Positions 6,928 through 8,616 of a stretch of DNA of 8,616 bases are shown here, piece by piece. Each line of letters opens with the position of its first letter. Positions within the stretch are counted from its first letter, which is position 1. The DNA comes from an uncultured Rhodanobacteraceae bacterium (GTDB lineage Bacteria; Pseudomonadota; Gammaproteobacteria; Xanthomonadales; Rhodanobacteraceae), in NCBI GenBank assembly GCA_937902695.1, contig CALFNI010000025.1, positions 1 to 8,616 of the forward strand. Direction: 5' to 3'. Under the pieces are notes generated by a model, which saw nothing but the letters and a program-made list of their open reading frames with translations, searched no databases and was not told where the DNA came from. Made by a program: the position numbers and the translations under genes.

Positions 6928-6986
6928 CGCGTCTCGCTTTTGCGCTGGGGCTAAGGCGCTGGGTCCCCGCTTTCGCGGGGACGACG
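6900..6986. repeat. REP/BIME-like inverted repeat pair
   Basis: Two 25-bp arms, 6900-6924 and 6962-6986, are perfect reverse complements. Each is itself a small hairpin with an 8-bp stem: GTCCCCGC and GCGGGGAC around GAAA (6904-6923), or around TTTC in the second arm (6963-6982). The pairing extends inward through 6926-6930/6956-6960, with a single T:G pair at 6925/6961 and a 25-nt loop. The core CCCCGCGAAAGCGGGG and its inverted-pair layout are typical of REP-type intergenic repeats common in Xanthomonadales and other proteobacteria. It lies between convergent gpsA and trmL, overlapping the last gpsA codons and ending 4 bp from the trmL stop. It could act as a two-way terminator or mRNA 3'-end protector. 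Only one copy is visible here, so dispersal in the genome is inferred from knowledge of the class. Confidence 0.88.
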
Positions 6987-6990
6987 AAGT

Positions 6991-7455
6991 CTACAGGTCG
7001 CTGCCTTCGAATCCCCTCTGCCGCCAGGCTTCGAACACGACCACCGCGACCGCGTTCGACAGATTGAGGCTCCGGTTCCCCGGTCGCATCGGCAGGCGCA
7101 AGCGTTGCTCCGGCGGCAGCGCATCGATGACGGCTTGCGGCAAGCCCCGCGTCTCCGGCCCGAACAGCAGCGCATCGTCGCTCGCGTACGCGACGCGGTC
7201 GTAGCGCGCGCGCCCGCGCGTCGACACCGCGAACACCCGTCGCGGCGAAACCGCCGCGATGAACGCATCGAGATCATCGTGGACGGTGATGCGCGCGTAC
7301 TCGTGATAGTCGAGCCCGGCGCGGCGAAGCCGCTTGTCGTCGAGCTCGAACCCGAGCGGGCGCACGAGGTGCAGGTCCGCTCCGGTGTTCGCGCACAGGC
7401 GAATCACATTGCCGGTGTTCGGCGGGATCTCGGGCTGAAAGAGGACGACGTGCAC
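6991..7455 (-). CDS. trmL: tRNA (cytidine/uridine-34-2'-O)-methyltransferase TrmL
   Basis: A 154-residue SPOUT-class methyltransferase, the usual length for the family. It uses S-adenosylmethionine to methylate the 2'-OH of the wobble nucleotide of two tRNA-Leu isoacceptors. It is normally a dimer with a trefoil-knot cofactor site. Signatures are MHVVLFQPEIPPNTGNVIRL (1-20), RRAGLDYHEY (44-53), LLFGPETRGLP (96-106) and RSLNLSNAVAVVVFEAW (128-144), the last two forming the knot. The start is a GTG, placed by homology because the conserved HVVLFQPEIPPNTGN begins at residue 2. The 153-residue secreted-protein gene ends with TAA at 7463-7465, only 7 bp upstream. The GGAGG at 7457-7461 sits unusually close to the GTG. 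This suggests coupled translation from a shared mRNA. In E. coli trmL lies on the same strand as gpsA; here it is inverted. Confidence 0.95.
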   Translation of the reverse strand: MHVVLFQPEIPPNTGNVIRLCANTGADLHLVRPLGFELDDKRLRRAGLDYHEYARITVHDDLDAFIAAVSPRRVFAVSTRGRARYDRVAYASDDALLFGPETRGLPQAVIDALPPEQRLRLPMRPGNRSLNLSNAVAVVVFEAWRQRGFEGSDL

Positions 7456-7462
7456 GCCTCCA

Positions 7463-7924
7463 TTATCGAGGCAGCACGCGTGCGCGCAAACCGAGCGGCA
7501 GCTCGACCATCATCGAGGGCGATGCGTCGTCGATGATCGGCATGTCGTTGCCGCCGACGCTCCCGGCCGCTTCGCGCGCGGCCACTTCCATCGACTCGAG
7601 CAGCGCCGTCGATTCGGGCGTAACGCGCACGGTCGACAGAAGCGTCGTCGCGAGAGCGGGCTGCGCCCTCGCCTTGACGCGCACGGTCGGCAGCAGCGTG
7701 ATCTCCAGCGGCGCCGTATCGGCCACGCTCATTTTCGCCGGGTTTGCTTCGTTCGTCGCCGACGTCGCTTCGAGCGTCACGACGGGCAACAGAATCGCGC
7801 GGACCGGCGCGGAGTCGTCGATCGTCATCGACACCGCCGCATCCGTTGCGGGTGTCGCAGCGAAGGCGCTGGCCGCGAACAGGGTCGCGAGCGTTGCACC
7901 GATCACTGACATGCGGGTTTTCAT
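7463..7924 (-). CDS. Small exported protein with recurring LLPxVxV motif, function unknown
   Basis: A 153-residue protein that I cannot assign to a known family. The start at ATG 7924-7922 is supported by the strong binding site AGGAGG five bases upstream. Residues 1-22 form a clear signal peptide (MKTRMSVIGATLATLFAASA then Phe-Ala), so the mature protein should be periplasmic or secreted. The mature part has no cysteine and contains related segments: SAPVRAILLPVVTLEA (38-53), TAPLEITLLPTVRVKA (70-85), LATTLLSTVRVTPES (91-105) and a degenerate SPSMMVELPLGLRARVLP at the end (135-152). The segments resemble short beta strands, and the VxVxA endings are reminiscent of TonB-box-like sequences, but this is only a visual similarity. 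The gene ends 7 bp before trmL, and the pair is probably co-transcribed from a promoter in the intergenic region beyond 7925. Confidence 0.75.
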   Translation of the reverse strand: MKTRMSVIGATLATLFAASAFAATPATDAAVSMTIDDSAPVRAILLPVVTLEATSATNEANPAKMSVADTAPLEITLLPTVRVKARAQPALATTLLSTVRVTPESTALLESMEVAAREAAGSVGGNDMPIIDDASPSMMVELPLGLRARVLPR

Positions 7925-7960
7925 ACATCCTCCTGCGAGCATTTCTTCTCGAGCTGTGTA

Positions 7961-8002
7961 GAGCAAGCAACATGCCATTCGCCCGAGTTCCGTTGCTTGC
8001 TC
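7961..8002. repeat. 11-bp perfect inverted repeat in the leader of the 153-residue secreted protein gene
   Basis: GAGCAAGCAAC at 7961-7971 is the exact reverse complement of GTTGCTTGCTC at 7992-8002, with a 20-bp spacer. It starts 37 bp upstream of the ATG. A short AT-rich stretch that could be a -10 region on the minus strand (TATATC, 8002-8007) abuts the distal arm, so the repeat would lie at or just after the transcription start. It could be a two-site operator for a dimeric regulator or a 5' UTR hairpin. Confidence 0.6.
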
Positions 8003-8036
8003 GATATAGATGCGCAATCAGCGATTTAGGTTGCTA

Positions 8037-8092
8037 GTCCGGAAGTCATGGCTGCGTCGCGGACACGATTCCGGACGTACGCGGGTGTCCGC
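8037..8092. repeat. Interleaved pair of 8-bp inverted repeats
   Basis: GTCCGGAA at 8037-8044 is complementary to TTCCGGAC at 8069-8076. GCGGACAC at 8059-8066 is complementary to GTGTCCGC at 8085-8092. The arms alternate as A-B-A'-B', so in a transcript the stems would either exclude one another or form a pseudoknot. In DNA all four half-sites share a CGGA/TCCG core and could be clustered regulator sites. No known riboswitch class is recognised. Confidence 0.45.
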
Positions 8093-8240
8093 AGATGTGC
8101 ACAAATCCATATCGGGGGGCTCGCACACGCGGGCAAGCGCGTGACGTGCGCGCGCGCCGGCGAGTGCGCGCGATGCGTGCGGTCATCTGCGAGGAGAAGT
8201 TGTTGCTGCGCGATCCAGGACGATGGCGTGATGCCCGCCG

Positions 8241-8260
8241 CACCCGTGCTGTGACGGGTG
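8241..8260 (-). terminator. Weak hairpin downstream of the 90-residue exported-protein gene
   Basis: CACCCGT (8241-8247) pairs with ACGGGTG (8254-8260) around a 6-nt loop, about 48 bp past the stop of the minus-strand gene. There is no T-run on that strand, so intrinsic termination is doubtful. Confidence 0.25.
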
Positions 8261-8307
8261 TCGTCAGTGCGGCACCGCGACGCCGGCGCGCCGCGATGCG
8301 CGGAACG

Positions 8308-8580
8308 TCAGGACGCTACGGCGCCGTGCAGCAGCTCGCCGTGCCTGGAATGGACCGCGCCGTGCATCTGCGGGTCGCCGGACGAATCGTTGCGCGCATC
8401 GATCCACGTCGGATGCCTCTGGATCGGATCCAGCAGCAGGATGCGCTGCGGCTTGGCGGCGGCTTTCGCGAACGGACAATCCGCTTCGGTTGCGGACGGT
8501 GACAGCGACTCGGCCGCCGCAACGCTAACGATGATCGCCAAGGCCGCGCCCGCTCGGATCAGTTGCATGCGTATGTTCAT
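8308..8580 (-). CDS. Small exported protein of 90 residues, function unknown
   Basis: A short gene with a clear start: ATG at 8580-8578 follows a perfect AGGAGG six bases upstream, inside the window edge. Residues 1-23 form a signal peptide (MNIRMQLIRAGAALAIIVSV then Ala-Ala-Ala). The mature 67 residues carry one cysteine (residue 35, in ATEADCPFAKAAAKPQR), a central ILLLDPIQRHPTW segment and a histidine-rich tail in which HGAV occurs twice (73-76 and 85-88). The four His in the tail could bind a metal, but I see no recognised motif. It is on the same strand as the 153-residue exported protein and uses the same style of strong binding site, but 383 bp separate them, so they may be independent. 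I do not recognise a family. The signal peptide and binding site are the main support for it being real. Confidence 0.6.
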   Translation of the reverse strand: MNIRMQLIRAGAALAIIVSVAAAESLSPSATEADCPFAKAAAKPQRILLLDPIQRHPTWIDARNDSSGDPQMHGAVHSRHGELLHGAVAS

Positions 8581-8616
8581 CGTTCCTCCTGCGCCTCTAG
8601 CCCACGTTGGGCATCG

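Larger units (their letters stand above)
7925..8307. other. 383-bp intergenic region between two minus-strand exported-protein genes
   Basis: I find no convincing gene here on either strand. The region holds the ribosome binding site and inverted-repeat leader of the downstream gene (7925-8002) and an AT-richer segment around 8000-8035 that may contain a promoter. It also holds two interleaved 8-bp inverted repeats (8037-8092) and a 7-bp hairpin, CACCCGT/ACGGGTG (8241-8247 and 8254-8260), which may end the upstream transcript. Open frames on the plus strand lack binding sites and coding-like composition. Confidence 0.55.

Noticed and set aside
5976..7067. 363-residue open frame on the plus strand
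   Set aside because: It lies out of frame within gpsA and its translation is almost entirely Arg, Ala, Asp and His.
6893..7204. 103-residue open frame over the repeat
   Set aside because: Its Ser-Pro-Arg-Lys-Arg-Gly-Pro and Gly-Pro-Arg-Phe-Arg-Gly-Asp-Asp segments are the usual spurious translation of this REP class, and the rest is antisense to trmL.
7925..8017. 31-residue N-terminal extension of the 153-residue exported protein
   Set aside because: It would bury the signal peptide and run through the inverted repeat. ATG 7924 has a strong AGGAGG at proper spacing.
8095..8502. 135-residue open frame on the plus strand
   Set aside because: Arg-rich translation with no motif and no binding site. 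It overlaps the better-supported minus-strand gene at 8308-8580.
1..8616. CRISPR array, tRNA, rRNA, insertion sequence or phage genes
   Set aside because: I saw no regularly spaced direct repeats, tRNA-like cloverleaf, conserved rRNA segment, transposase or phage protein.

Overview
The window is GC-rich and densely coding, with strong G/C preference at third codon positions. It looks like chromosomal DNA of a gammaproteobacterium. The YibN-type rhodanese, secB, gpsA and trmL set belongs to the locus that in Escherichia coli reads yibN-grxC-secB-gpsA-cysE-trmL. The codon bias and repeat type suggest the Xanthomonadales (for example Rhodanobacteraceae). This placement is inference, not a database result.

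Layout. The plus strand from about 167 to 6927 carries seven genes: a YiiD-C-type hotdog thioesterase-like protein, a small probable lipoprotein, a SulP-family anion transporter with a STAS domain, a membrane-anchored rhodanese-like protein, a secreted peptide-N-glycosidase A-like protein, SecB and GpsA. The minus strand from 8580 to 6991 carries three: a 90-residue exported protein, a 153-residue exported protein with a recurring LLPxVxV motif, and TrmL, whose start lies just beyond the stop of the 153-residue gene. The two strands converge on a REP/BIME-like inverted pair (6900-6986). Its first arm supplies the last codons of gpsA and lies directly against its stop codon.

How it fits together. 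secB, gpsA and trmL are housekeeping genes (export chaperone, phospholipid precursor synthesis, tRNA wobble methylation). Compared with the E. coli order, the PNGase A-like gene occupies the slot of grxC. The REP pair occupies the slot of cysE, and trmL is inverted. So an otherwise conserved block appears to have been rebuilt at two points. The lipoprotein and SulP genes are 22 bp apart and probably co-transcribed. The PNGase-like gene has its own strong ribosome binding site and is followed by a GC-rich hairpin, so it may be a separate unit ahead of the secB promoter.

Most worth a second look: the PNGase A-like protein, a rhodanese whose catalytic cysteine appears displaced and replaced by aspartate, the repeat-derived GpsA tail, the repeat-motif secreted protein upstream of trmL, and the inverted repeats in the 7925-8307 intergenic region. 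I see no CRISPR array, tRNA, rRNA, transposase or phage gene.
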